Below are positions 1-6,201 of a stretch of DNA of 7,187 bases, piece by piece. Position numbers and translations under genes: made by a program. Numbering within the stretch: the stretch's first letter is position 1; the number at the start of each line of letters is the position of its first letter. The notes beneath the pieces were generated by a model. That model searched no databases, was not told the DNA's origin, and worked only from the letters and a program-made list of their open reading frames with translations. The stretch comes from an uncultured Holophagaceae bacterium (GTDB lineage: Bacteria; Acidobacteriota; Holophagae; Holophagales; Holophagaceae), in assembly GCA_903890595.1 (NCBI GenBank), contig CAITBU010000366.1, positions 1 to 7,187 on the forward strand, written 5' to 3'.

Positions 1-783
1 GCCCAGGGCCTGCCGCCGCTGCGCACGGGTCTGTGGATTCTGGCCGCCATGGTGGGGGCCCGCACCTCGGCCATGACCTTCAACCGCCTGGTGGATGCGG
101 AACTGGATGCAGAGAACCCGCGCACCGCCACCCGGGCCCTGCCCGCAGGCCGGGTCAGCCGCACCGGCGCCGTCCTCCTGCTGGCTGCCGGCATCGTCCT
201 CTTCGGCGTGGCCGCGGGTGCCCTGGGGCCGCTCACCTGGGCGCTTTCGCCCGTGGCCCTGGTCATCATCCTGGGGTACTCCCTCTGCAAGCGGTTCACC
301 TCCTTGGCCCATGTGGTGCTGGGTCTGTCCCTCTCCGGTGCGCCCCTGGGGGCATGGATTGCCGTGTCGGGCCGCATCGAGGTCCCGGCCCTCTGGCTCT
401 CCGCCGGCGTGCTGGCCTGGACCGCCGGCTTCGACATCCTCTACGCCCTCCAGGATCAGGACTTCGATCGGGCCACGGGCCTGCACTCCATCCCCTCGCG
501 CCTGGGTACACGGAACGCCCTGCACCTCTCCCGCGGCCTGCACCTGCTGGCCTTGCTCTGCTGGGCTGCGTTCAACGTCCAGATGGGTTCGCACCTGTGG
601 CCATGGGCCTCCTGGGCCGCCGTTGCCGCCATGCTGGCCCGGGAACAGTGGCTGGTAAGGGACGGGGATCTGAGCCGCATCGACCAGGCCTTCTTTACTC
701 TGAACAGTCTGATAGGCCTGGTTTTCCTGGCCGGTCATGCGCTGGAGTTCTGGCTCTCCCGAACCTTCCTGGCCCCGCCCTGA
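1..783 (+). CDS. UbiA-family aromatic prenyltransferase, C-terminal part (5' end outside window)
   Basis: Integral-membrane prenyltransferase that joins a polyprenyl diphosphate to an aromatic acid during quinone synthesis. The frame is open from base 1, so the true start lies upstream; the ATG at 49 is internal. Both Asp-rich Mg2+/diphosphate-binding motifs of the family are visible: NRLVDAELD (82-108), followed by the typical NPRT segment, and DILYALQDQDFD (433-468), followed by HSIPSRLG. Between them, YSLCKRFT and the APLGAWIAV segment match the UbiA/MqnP type rather than chlorophyll or haem synthases. Several hydrophobic stretches (about 169-285, 304-366, 394-426, 541-588, 700-760) fit a polytopic membrane protein. 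Family assignment is firm. Whether the substrate is 4-hydroxybenzoate (UbiA) or a futalosine-pathway intermediate (MqnP) cannot be decided here, so no symbol is given. The next gene starts about 60 bp downstream on the same strand. Confidence 0.9.
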   Translation, partial: AQGLPPLRTGLWILAAMVGARTSAMTFNRLVDAELDAENPRTATRALPAGRVSRTGAVLLLAAGIVLFGVAAGALGPLTWALSPVALVIILGYSLCKRFTSLAHVVLGLSLSGAPLGAWIAVSGRIEVPALWLSAGVLAWTAGFDILYALQDQDFDRATGLHSIPSRLGTRNALHLSRGLHLLALLCWAAFNVQMGSHLWPWASWAAVAAMLAREQWLVRDGDLSRIDQAFFTLNSLIGLVFLAGHALEFWLSRTFLAPP

Positions 784-804
784 CCCCCCTGTTCGGAGAT
801 TGAG

Positions 805-810
805 AGGAGG
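805..810 (+). promoter_or_regulatory. Perfect Shine-Dalgarno AGGAGG without a well-placed ATG/GTG/TTG
   Basis: AGGAGG, within GAGAGGAGG (802-810), lies in the 60-bp gap between the prenyltransferase and the M23 peptidase. The nearest ATG (831) is 20 bases away and opens only an 18-codon frame. The first ATG of the peptidase frame (844) is 33 bases away. The only start-like codon at ideal spacing is ACG at 817, which is in frame with the peptidase. It may be a real ribosome-binding site for an unusual start, or a chance purine run. Confidence 0.35.
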
Positions 811-843
811 CAGTCCACGGCGACCCAGGTATGCTGGAAGGCC

Positions 844-1815
844 ATGCCCAGACCCCAGCCAGTACGCCGCCGCGCCCTGCGCTCTAGCCGCCCTGATTCC
901 ATGCGGTGGCTGACGGTCATGGTGGTCTTCAGCCATCGCACCTTTCGCTGGTCCCTCACCCGCAAGCGAATGCTCTGGGGACTCGGGGGCGCAGCCGTCT
1001 TCTGGGCCCTGGCCATGATCGGCTCGGGCTACGGCGTCTGGGCGTCCAAAAAAATAATGAGCTTCAGCCGACTCCAGAAAGAGACCCAGGAGCAGCAGGA
1101 CCAGCTGCGCTCGTCCCTGGATCAGGCCCAGGCCCTGGATGCTGAGGTGGTGGCTCTGCGCAAGCAGCTGACTGAGCTTCTGAAGCTGCTGGATCCCAAG
1201 GCACCCGCCACCTCCGGCCTAGCCGCCCCAACCGGGCCAGCCGACCCGGCCCCCGTGCCCCCAGGCACCCAGGAGCGCCTGGCCCGTCTGCGCCAGGACC
1301 TGGACCGCACCTCCAAGCAGGCGGAGGCGGTCCGGGCCCGCATGGAGCCCGTGGTCCGGGCCTGGAGCGTGACACCTTCCATTCCCCCTACCGCTGGCTA
1401 CATGAGCTCCAGCTATGGGGTTCGCCTCAGCCCCTTCTCCCGGGCCAACGAGGCGGAGGATGGCCTGCTCGGCTATCACAGCGGCATCGACATCACCAAC
1501 GCCCTGGATACGCCCGTGCAGGCTACGGCCAACGGGGAGGTCCTGGAGGCTGGGTGGATGGACCGCTATGGCTGGGGCGTCCGCATCAGCCATACCCAGG
1601 ACAAGGAGACCCTCTACGGGCACCTCAACCACCTGGAAGTCCGCACGGGGCAGCAGGTGACCCGGGGCCAGATTTTGGGCACCATGGGCCGCTCCGGCCA
1701 CGCCACGGGCATCCACTTGCACTACGAGGTCCGCCTCAACGGCAAGCCCGTCGACCCCCAGCCTTACCTCCGGCTCCAGCGCCAGTGGCTTCGTGCCATC
1801 GGCCGGCAGTCCTGA
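844..1815 (+). CDS. Membrane-anchored M23 (LytM-type) zinc metallopeptidase with coiled-coil stalk
   Basis: Predicted peptidoglycan endopeptidase acting in the periplasm. Numbered from the ATG at 844 (323 aa): short basic N-terminus, one transmembrane segment about 43-66, heptad-like coiled coil about 73-115, a Pro/Ala-rich linker about 119-141, a second helical stretch about 143-172, then the M23 domain about 180-312. The domain has the complete set of catalytic and metal residues: H212 and D216 (HSGID), H260 (YGH), H291 and H293 (HLH). It should therefore be active, unlike degenerate EnvC or NlpD types. The start is uncertain. ATG 844 has only GGAAGG two bases upstream. ATG 901 has no clear ribosome site, but the protein from there (MRWLTVMVVFSHRT) resembles the usual N-terminus of this family, and codons 844-900 include rarer ones (AGA, CCA, GTA). 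The bactofilin gene follows after 15 bp, which suggests one operon and a cell-shape role. Confidence 0.9.
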   Translation: MPRPQPVRRRALRSSRPDSMRWLTVMVVFSHRTFRWSLTRKRMLWGLGGAAVFWALAMIGSGYGVWASKKIMSFSRLQKETQEQQDQLRSSLDQAQALDAEVVALRKQLTELLKLLDPKAPATSGLAAPTGPADPAPVPPGTQERLARLRQDLDRTSKQAEAVRARMEPVVRAWSVTPSIPPTAGYMSSSYGVRLSPFSRANEAEDGLLGYHSGIDITNALDTPVQATANGEVLEAGWMDRYGWGVRISHTQDKETLYGHLNHLEVRTGQQVTRGQILGTMGRSGHATGIHLHYEVRLNGKPVDPQPYLRLQRQWLRAIGRQS

Positions 1816-1830
1816 ACCGAGGAGCGCCGC

Positions 1831-2286
1831 ATGTCCATGTTCCGCAACAAGCCTAAGCCCGATCCTGCGCCCGCCATTCATTCCCTCTTGGGCAAGGAGG
1901 TGCTCTTCAAGGGCGAGATCCACACCGGCGCCCGCAGCTTCCGCATCGAGGGCACCGTCGAGGGCATTATCCACTCCGCCGGAGAGGTCTCCATCGCCCC
2001 GGGTGGCCTGGTCAAGGGCACCATCCTGGCCAAGCACCTCATCGTCACGGGACGGGCCGAGGGCGTCTTCAAGATCAGCGACTGCCTGGAGATCCACGGC
2101 ACCGGGTATGTGGAGGGGGATGTGGAAGTGGGCTCCCTCGTGGTGGACGAAGGCGGCACCCTCCAGGGCGTCTGCACCCGCAGGGATCGCTTAGGTACTC
2201 CGACGCTCAGCGTGGTGAAGGCCGGCAGCCTGCCTGAGCTGGCGCCCATGCTCGTCGAACCGGAGACCGGCGACCCCCAGCCTTAG
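1831..2286 (+). CDS. Bactofilin (polymer-forming cytoskeletal protein)
   Basis: Small cytoskeletal protein (151 aa) that in known cases polymerises without nucleotide into membrane-associated filaments and positions cell-wall enzymes. A Lys/Pro-rich N-terminal tail (1-15) is followed by the bactofilin beta-helix core, about 16-115. The core shows regularly spaced Gly/Val/Ile turns such as GKEVLFKGEI, FRIEGTVEG, GLVKGTI, IVTGRAEG, LEIHGTGYVEGDV and VDEGGTLQG. A non-conserved tail of about 36 residues ends the protein. No transmembrane segment is seen. The start is well supported: GAGGAG (1819-1824) lies six bases before the ATG. The peptidase stop is 15 bp upstream, so co-transcription is likely. 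Bactofilin next to an M23 peptidase is a recurrent pairing linked to cell shape (for example CcmA with Csd proteins in Helicobacter), which supports both calls. Confidence 0.93.
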   Translation: MSMFRNKPKPDPAPAIHSLLGKEVLFKGEIHTGARSFRIEGTVEGIIHSAGEVSIAPGGLVKGTILAKHLIVTGRAEGVFKISDCLEIHGTGYVEGDVEVGSLVVDEGGTLQGVCTRRDRLGTPTLSVVKAGSLPELAPMLVEPETGDPQP

Positions 2287-2296
2287 CGCGCACCCA

Positions 2297-3310
2297 TTAG
2301 CGGAAGAGCGGCCCTGGATCCGAGTTCACGCCCAGGTAGGCATAGGCGGCATCCGTGGCTTTGCGCCCCTGGGGGGTGCGGTCCAGGAAGCCGACCTGCA
2401 TGAGGTAGGGCTCCACCAGGTCTTCGAGGGCGCCGTCGTCTTCGCCCAGGGCCGCCGCCAGGGTGCGCAAGCCCACGGGGCCACCCCGGTGCTTGTGGCA
2501 GAGGGTGTAGAGGTAGTCCCGGTCCAGGCCGTCCAGGCCCAGGTCATCGACCTCGTGGAGCTTGAGGCAGGCCTCGGCGCTCTCGATGGTGATGGTCCCG
2601 TCCCCCTTGACCTCCGCATAGTCCCGGCAGCGGCGGAGGAGGCGGTTGCAGATGCGCGGGGTCCCGCGGCTGCGGCGGGCGATGGCCTCCGAGCCCTCGG
2701 GCGCCAGGGGAATCCCCATCAGGTGGGCAGAGCGGGCGGCAATCACCTGCAGCTCGGCCCGGGTGTAGAACTCCAGGCGGTGGACCATGCCAAAACGGTC
2801 GTGGAGGGGCTTGGAGATGAGGCCAGCCCGGGTGGTGGCGCCCACCAAGGTGAAGGGCCGCAGGTCCACCTTGAGGGTCTGAGCGCTGGGTCCCTGGCCG
2901 ATGAGGATGTCGAGTTTTCGGTCCTCCATGGCCGAGTAGAGCATCTCCTCGATGGGGGCCGACAGGCGGTGGATCTCGTCAAGAAAGAGGAACTCGCCCT
3001 CCTCGAGGTTCGTGAGGATGGCCGCGAGGTCGCCCTTCTTTTCGAGGGCCGGGGCCTGAATAACCTTGCAGCTGGCGCCCATCTCGTTGGCCAGCACATG
3101 GGCCAGGGTGGTCTTGCCCAGCCCCGGCGGCCCAAACAGCAGGACGTGGTCCAGCACCTCCTTGCGGCGGATGGCGGCCTGCAGGGCAATCTCCAGACGG
3201 GCCTTCACCTTGACCTGGCCGATGTACTCATTGAGGCGCTGCGGCCGCAGGGAGTATTCGGCGGGATCCTCGGGGGGGCCGGTGGGATCAAGGTCGGGGT
3301 GTCGGTGCAT
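2297..3310 (-). CDS. ruvB: Holliday junction branch migration ATPase RuvB
   Basis: AAA+ motor of the RuvAB complex, which drives branch migration of Holliday junctions in recombinational repair. The 337-aa length is normal (E. coli 336). In order: Walker A GPPGLGKT (60-67), Walker B FLFLDEIH (107-114), sensor 1 GATTR (157-161), the arginine-finger region PLHDRFG (168-174) with finger R172 kept, a GTPRICNRLLRR sensor-2 segment (217-228), and the C-terminal winged helix ending DRTPQGRKAT (310-319). The usual PLRDRFG reads PLHDRFG; the altered residue is not the finger itself. The ATG at 3310 has only GGAAG one base before it, so translation initiation looks weak, but there is no in-frame ATG upstream in the intergenic region and the protein length fits. 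It is convergent with the bactofilin (10-bp gap) and divergent from the FHA kinase. ruvA and ruvC are not in the window. Confidence 0.97.
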   Translation of the reverse strand: MHRHPDLDPTGPPEDPAEYSLRPQRLNEYIGQVKVKARLEIALQAAIRRKEVLDHVLLFGPPGLGKTTLAHVLANEMGASCKVIQAPALEKKGDLAAILTNLEEGEFLFLDEIHRLSAPIEEMLYSAMEDRKLDILIGQGPSAQTLKVDLRPFTLVGATTRAGLISKPLHDRFGMVHRLEFYTRAELQVIAARSAHLMGIPLAPEGSEAIARRSRGTPRICNRLLRRCRDYAEVKGDGTITIESAEACLKLHEVDDLGLDGLDRDYLYTLCHKHRGGPVGLRTLAAALGEDDGALEDLVEPYLMQVGFLDRTPQGRKATDAAYAYLGVNSDPGPLFR

Positions 3311-3410
3311 GCTTCCATTGCCGCACAGGACTTCCGCTTGTGTCCAGCCGATGGGTGGATAATCTTGGGGTCACGTTCCTGTCTGTCCACCCCCCTGCCC
3401 GGGAGACGCT
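3311..3410. promoter_or_regulatory. Divergent intergenic region between ruvB and the FHA-GAF kinase, with candidate -10 element
   Basis: This 100-bp gap must carry the 5' signals of both divergent genes unless transcription starts inside the coding regions. The only A+T-rich patch is about 3358-3364. On the plus strand it reads GATAAT (3358-3363), five of six matches to the -10 consensus, but no good -35 lies 16-18 bp upstream (TTGTGT at 3338-3343 leaves only 14). On the minus strand the same patch reads GATTAT, with TGGACA (complement of 3384-3389) 19 bp upstream. Both pairs are imperfect. GGGAG (3401-3405), five bases before the GTG at 3411, is a plausible ribosome site for the kinase. No clear operator palindrome or hairpin was seen. 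Confidence 0.3.
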
Positions 3411-4937
3411 GTGGCCCAGCGCTTTCAGCTCCTTATCTCTGATCGCCACGGCTTTGAGCGCTCGGTGACCCTCACCCGGTCCATCACCCTGGGCCGCCAA
3501 AGCATGTGCGATGTGGTCCTGCCGGACACGATGATCAGCCGGAACCACCTGCGGCTCGACCTGCAGGGGGATGCCTGGTACGCGGAGGACCTCCAGACCA
3601 CCCACGGCAGCTTCTGTGGGGACCAACCTCTGGGGCGGCGCCTCTGGAACCCTGGGGCCTCCATCCGGCTGGCCGATGGGGCCTACACCCTGACCCTGCT
3701 CCACTCGGACCAGAGCAGCTCCGAGCTGCACCTCCAGGCCATCCTGGAGACCGCCCAGCTGCTGGCGGAGGAAGTGGACCTGGAGGACCTGCTGGAGCAG
3801 TCCCTGGACAAGCTCCTGGCCATCTCCGGCACCGACCGTGGCTTCCTCATGCTGTTGGAGGATGGTGAGCTGGCCCCCAGGGTGAAGCGGAACCTGGGCC
3901 AGGAGCTCGAAGGCCACATCCATCTCTCCCTCTCGAGCGTCCAGAAGGTGTTCGAGACCGGCGAACCGGTGTGGATCCTGAACGTGGCCGAGAGCGACCA
4001 GTTCCACAGCCAGCACTCCATCACGCGCCTGGAGCTGAAGACCATTCTCTGTCTGCCCCTCCTCCTGCAGGGTCGGCGCCTCGGGGTGGTCTACCTGGAC
4101 AGCCGACGGCCCATTGGCGAGCCCCCGGATCGGGAGACCTTCGAGGCCATCGTGGCCCTCTGCGCCATCGCCATCGAGCGCACCCGCCTCTCCGAAGAGA
4201 ACCTGCGGACCCACGTGCTGGCCACGGTGGGCCAGGTGGCCAGCTCCATCGTCCACGACTTCAAGAACGGCCTCTTCGTCCTCCGGGGCCACGCCGACCT
4301 GCTGGGATTGGCCTCGGATGACCCCAAGATCCGGCACCACTGCCAGAAGATCCTCGACTCCGTGGACCGCCTCACCTTGCTAAGCCAGGATGTCCTCGAC
4401 TTCGCCAAGGTCCGGGAACCAGCCCGGGAGACCGTCGACCTCCGCGTCTTCATGGACACCATCATGGAGCCCATGGCCTCCCGCGCCGCCGAGCTGGGCG
4501 TCCACCTCCATGCGGAGGGTCCCTCCTGCCGCCTGAAGCTGGATCCAAGCCGCTTCGTTCGGGTCATGGAGAACCTCATTGCCAACGCCCTGGAAGCCAC
4601 CGTTGACCTGAGCGGCGAAGTCCAGGTGAGCTGGACCCCGGTGGCCGGAGGCGTGCAGATCCGGGTCAGGGACCGGGGCCGAGGGATCCCCCGCAAGGTG
4701 CTCAAGCGGATCTTTGAGCCCTTCTTCAGCTACGGCAAGAAGAAGGGTACGGGCCTGGGGATGGCCACCGTCAAGAAGATCGTGGAGGAACATTCCGGCA
4801 CGCTGGAGTTCCTCAGCGAAGAGGGGGAGGGCACGGAGGTCATCATCACCCTGCCTGAGTTCCCCATCTCCGGCACCTTCAAGTCCCTCGAAGAGTCCAC
4901 GGGCACGCACCGGACCCTCGAAGGAGACCGGGAATGA
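3411..4937 (+). CDS. Cytoplasmic FHA-GAF sensor histidine kinase
   Basis: Predicted soluble sensor kinase (508 aa). An N-terminal FHA domain (about 5-98) contains the GR (28-29), SRNH (43-46) and THGSF (64-68) landmarks that form the phosphothreonine-binding face. A GAF domain follows (about 108-258, ending in the typical GVVYLDSR at 225-232 and a helix into the kinase core). The HisKA H-box VHDFKNG has phospho-acceptor H282, and FAKVREP (331-337) closes the dimerisation domain. The HATPase_c domain has an N-box ENLIANALEA (387-396), G1 DRGRGIP (421-427), F-box FEPFF (435-439), G2 GTGLGM (446-451) and G3 GEGT (472-475), all intact. No transmembrane segment or signal peptide is present, so the signal is probably cytoplasmic. 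The GTG start has GGGAG five bases upstream. No response regulator is present in the window, so its partner is unknown. The last four bases overlap ispF. The combination of FHA input with histidine-kinase output is uncommon but known. Confidence 0.93.
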   Translation: MAQRFQLLISDRHGFERSVTLTRSITLGRQSMCDVVLPDTMISRNHLRLDLQGDAWYAEDLQTTHGSFCGDQPLGRRLWNPGASIRLADGAYTLTLLHSDQSSSELHLQAILETAQLLAEEVDLEDLLEQSLDKLLAISGTDRGFLMLLEDGELAPRVKRNLGQELEGHIHLSLSSVQKVFETGEPVWILNVAESDQFHSQHSITRLELKTILCLPLLLQGRRLGVVYLDSRRPIGEPPDRETFEAIVALCAIAIERTRLSEENLRTHVLATVGQVASSIVHDFKNGLFVLRGHADLLGLASDDPKIRHHCQKILDSVDRLTLLSQDVLDFAKVREPARETVDLRVFMDTIMEPMASRAAELGVHLHAEGPSCRLKLDPSRFVRVMENLIANALEATVDLSGEVQVSWTPVAGGVQIRVRDRGRGIPRKVLKRIFEPFFSYGKKKGTGLGMATVKKIVEEHSGTLEFLSEEGEGTEVIITLPEFPISGTFKSLEESTGTHRTLEGDRE

Positions 4938-5425
4938 AGGCCATCCGGGTTGGCCAGGGCTTTGATGTGCACCGCTTCGCCGACCCTGAAGCTGGGCGTC
5001 CCCTCCGCCTCATGGGCGGCACGGTTCCCCACGACCGCGGGCTGGTGGGACACAGCGATGCCGATGTCATGCTGCATGCCCTCATGGACGCCCTCCTCGG
5101 AGCCGCCGGCCTCGGGGACATCGGCCGCCACTTCCCGGATACCGACCCAGCCCTCCGGGGCGTCGACTCCACCGTCCTGCTCCAGCGGGTCATGGCTGAG
5201 CTGCGTAGCCGCGGCTGGAGCGTGGTCAATGCCGATGTCTGCCTGGTGGGTGAGCGGCCCCGCATTGCTGCCCACAGCGAGGCCATGCGGGCCCGGGTGG
5301 CCCCCTTGCTGGGTGTTGAGGTGGACGCCCTCAATGTGAAGGCCACGACCACTGAAAAGCTGGGGTTCACCGGTCGGGGCGAAGGCCTCGCTGCCCAGGC
5401 CGTGGTGCTGATTCAGCGAGACTGA
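4934..5425 (+). CDS. ispF: 2-C-methyl-D-erythritol 2,4-cyclodiphosphate synthase
   Basis: Fifth enzyme of the MEP isoprenoid pathway. It converts 4-diphosphocytidyl-methylerythritol 2-phosphate to the cyclic diphosphate with release of CMP, as a homotrimer in the cytosol. The 163-aa length is usual. The metal ligands are D11 and H13 (GFDVHRF, 9-15) and H48 (HSDADVMLHAL, 40-50). GDIGRHFPDTD (61-71) supplies the substrate loop. KATTTEKLGFTGRGEG (136-151) is the CMP-binding signature. Nothing is missing, so the enzyme should be active. The start is clear: AAGGAG (4921-4926) lies seven bases before the ATG, and the ATG overlaps the kinase stop as ATGA (4934-4937), implying translational coupling. 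ispD, the frequent neighbour or fusion partner of ispF, is not in the window. Confidence 0.97.
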   Translation: MKAIRVGQGFDVHRFADPEAGRPLRLMGGTVPHDRGLVGHSDADVMLHALMDALLGAAGLGDIGRHFPDTDPALRGVDSTVLLQRVMAELRSRGWSVVNADVCLVGERPRIAAHSEAMRARVAPLLGVEVDALNVKATTTEKLGFTGRGEGLAAQAVVLIQRD

Positions 5426-5479
5426 TGGCGGGGGACCTGAGGGGCCTTCATCGCATATCATGGAGGTTCCGGAGGCTTC

Positions 5480-5905
5480 ATGAAGCTGTTCCCTGCCATT
5501 CCTGCGCTGGTGCTGTTGGGCGTCGCCCCGTTCCTGGGCTGCAACAAGATACCCCTCACGCCCTCCAAGCCCATCCCCGCAGGGACCGTGGTCTTCCGGT
5601 TCACCCGCGTGGTGAAGGGTCCCGTCGAGTTCAGCCTCGATGGCACCCGCATCCCCGTGCAGCAGCTGCCCAAGGGTGCCATTAGCCTGGAGGTCCGGGG
5701 TCTTAAGCCGGGCAAGCACCGCTTCCTGCTCACCAGCCAGAACGAGATCTTCAGCCCGGACTCCGGAGAGCTGGACCTGCCTGCGGACAAGGGCCTCTAC
5801 GAGGTCACCCTCACCCAGCAGCTGGATTCGGTGCTCTACGGTCAGCCGGACCCCTTGCCCGCCGCCGAAGGCCTGCCCGGCGTGACGGCCCAGCTGCACA
5901 AGTAG
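5480..5905 (+). CDS. Small predicted lipoprotein of unknown function
   Basis: A 141-aa protein with a type II signal peptide: Lys2, a hydrophobic core about 4-17, and the lipobox-like FLGC with Cys21 as predicted lipidation site. The -3 residue is Phe rather than the usual Leu, slightly atypical. The residue after Cys is Asn, not Asp, so there is no obvious inner-membrane retention signal. The mature part is about 120 residues and looks beta-rich. The segment FSLDGTRIPVQQL and the later LKPGKHRFLL loosely resemble PEGA-type surface domains, which combine a short strand pair with a PGxH/PGxY turn; this is a weak resemblance only. I do not recognise the family. The start is well supported by GGAGG (5471-5475), four bases before the ATG, with a second GGAGG at 5462-5466. 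The ferredoxin gene begins two bases after the stop, so it is probably the first gene of that cluster or a continuation of the ispF transcript. Confidence 0.8.
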   Translation: MKLFPAIPALVLLGVAPFLGCNKIPLTPSKPIPAGTVVFRFTRVVKGPVEFSLDGTRIPVQQLPKGAISLEVRGLKPGKHRFLLTSQNEIFSPDSGELDLPADKGLYEVTLTQQLDSVLYGQPDPLPAAEGLPGVTAQLHK

Positions 5906-5907
5906 CG

Positions 5908-6201
5908 ATGGTGGTACTGGCTCGCACCCGGCGCGGAGACCGCCCCCTGCGAGGCCCTGGCACCCTGCTGGCGTGCTGTGAGGAGGCTGGCCTACCCCTG
6001 GCCTCGGCGTGCAGTGGCCGGGGCGCCTGCGGCCGCTGCCTGATCAGCGTCCTGGAAGGTGCCTCCACCCTTGAGGCGGCCTCTGCCACCGAGCGAGCTC
6101 ACCTGACCCACTTAGGGGCCGAGGCCCACCAGCGCCTGGCCTGCCAGACCACCCTGCCCCAGGACGCCATGGGCCTGGTGGTGACCACGGGCTACTGGTG
6201 A
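5908..6201 (+). CDS. [2Fe-2S] ferredoxin, adrenodoxin-type cysteine spacing
   Basis: Small electron-transfer protein (97 aa) with a plant/adrenodoxin-type fold. Cluster ligands are C35, C41 and C44 (ACSGRGACGRC) and C79 (RLACQT), giving C-X5-C-X2-C-X34-C. The X5 spacing is that of adrenodoxin/putidaredoxin-like ferredoxins rather than the X4 of plant photosynthetic ones. The preceding TLLACCEEAGLPL helix and the following CLISVLEG strand match the fold. Two further adjacent cysteines (C23, C24) lie outside the ligand set. The basic N-terminus (RTRRGDRPLRG) lacks a signal peptide, so the protein is cytosolic. The ATG is two bases after the lipoprotein stop without a clear ribosome site, suggesting coupled translation. 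The stop overlaps the next gene as GTGA. No reductase, P450 or Fe-S assembly gene is adjacent, so its partner is unknown. Confidence 0.88.
   Translation: MVVLARTRRGDRPLRGPGTLLACCEEAGLPLASACSGRGACGRCLISVLEGASTLEAASATERAHLTHLGAEAHQRLACQTTLPQDAMGLVVTTGYW

Noticed and set aside
33..803. Alternative plus-strand frame over the prenyltransferase
   Set aside because: It is rich in Gly, Pro, Arg and His without membrane segments. The other frame carries both UbiA motifs.
1219..2097. Minus-strand open frame (292 codons) opposite the M23 peptidase and bactofilin
   Set aside because: It spans two well-supported sense genes and has no domain or plausible ribosome site.
2252..2275. Possible terminator hairpin around the repeated CCGG near the bactofilin end
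   Set aside because: The stem is only four pairs with a three-base loop, lies inside coding sequence and lacks a T-run.
2489..3442. Plus-strand open frame (317 codons) opposite ruvB
   Set aside because: RuvB is unmistakable on the other strand, and the shadow translation has no motif.
3288..4340. Minus-strand open frame (350 codons) opposite the FHA-GAF half of the kinase
   Set aside because: It overlaps ruvB and the kinase, shows no recognisable domain, and has the composition of a codon-bias shadow.
5460..5483. Seven-codon frame (MEVPEAS) ending in an ATGA overlap with the lipoprotein start
   Set aside because: It is preceded by no ribosome site. It is too short to separate from chance, and the lipoprotein has its own GGAGG immediately upstream.
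4730..5899. Long minus-strand open frame (389 codons) opposite the kinase end, ispF and lipoprotein
   Set aside because: It runs antisense to three genes with clear motifs or start signals. Its translation is low-complexity (Gly, His, Gln, Glu rich) with no domain, as expected for antisense frames in high-G+C DNA.
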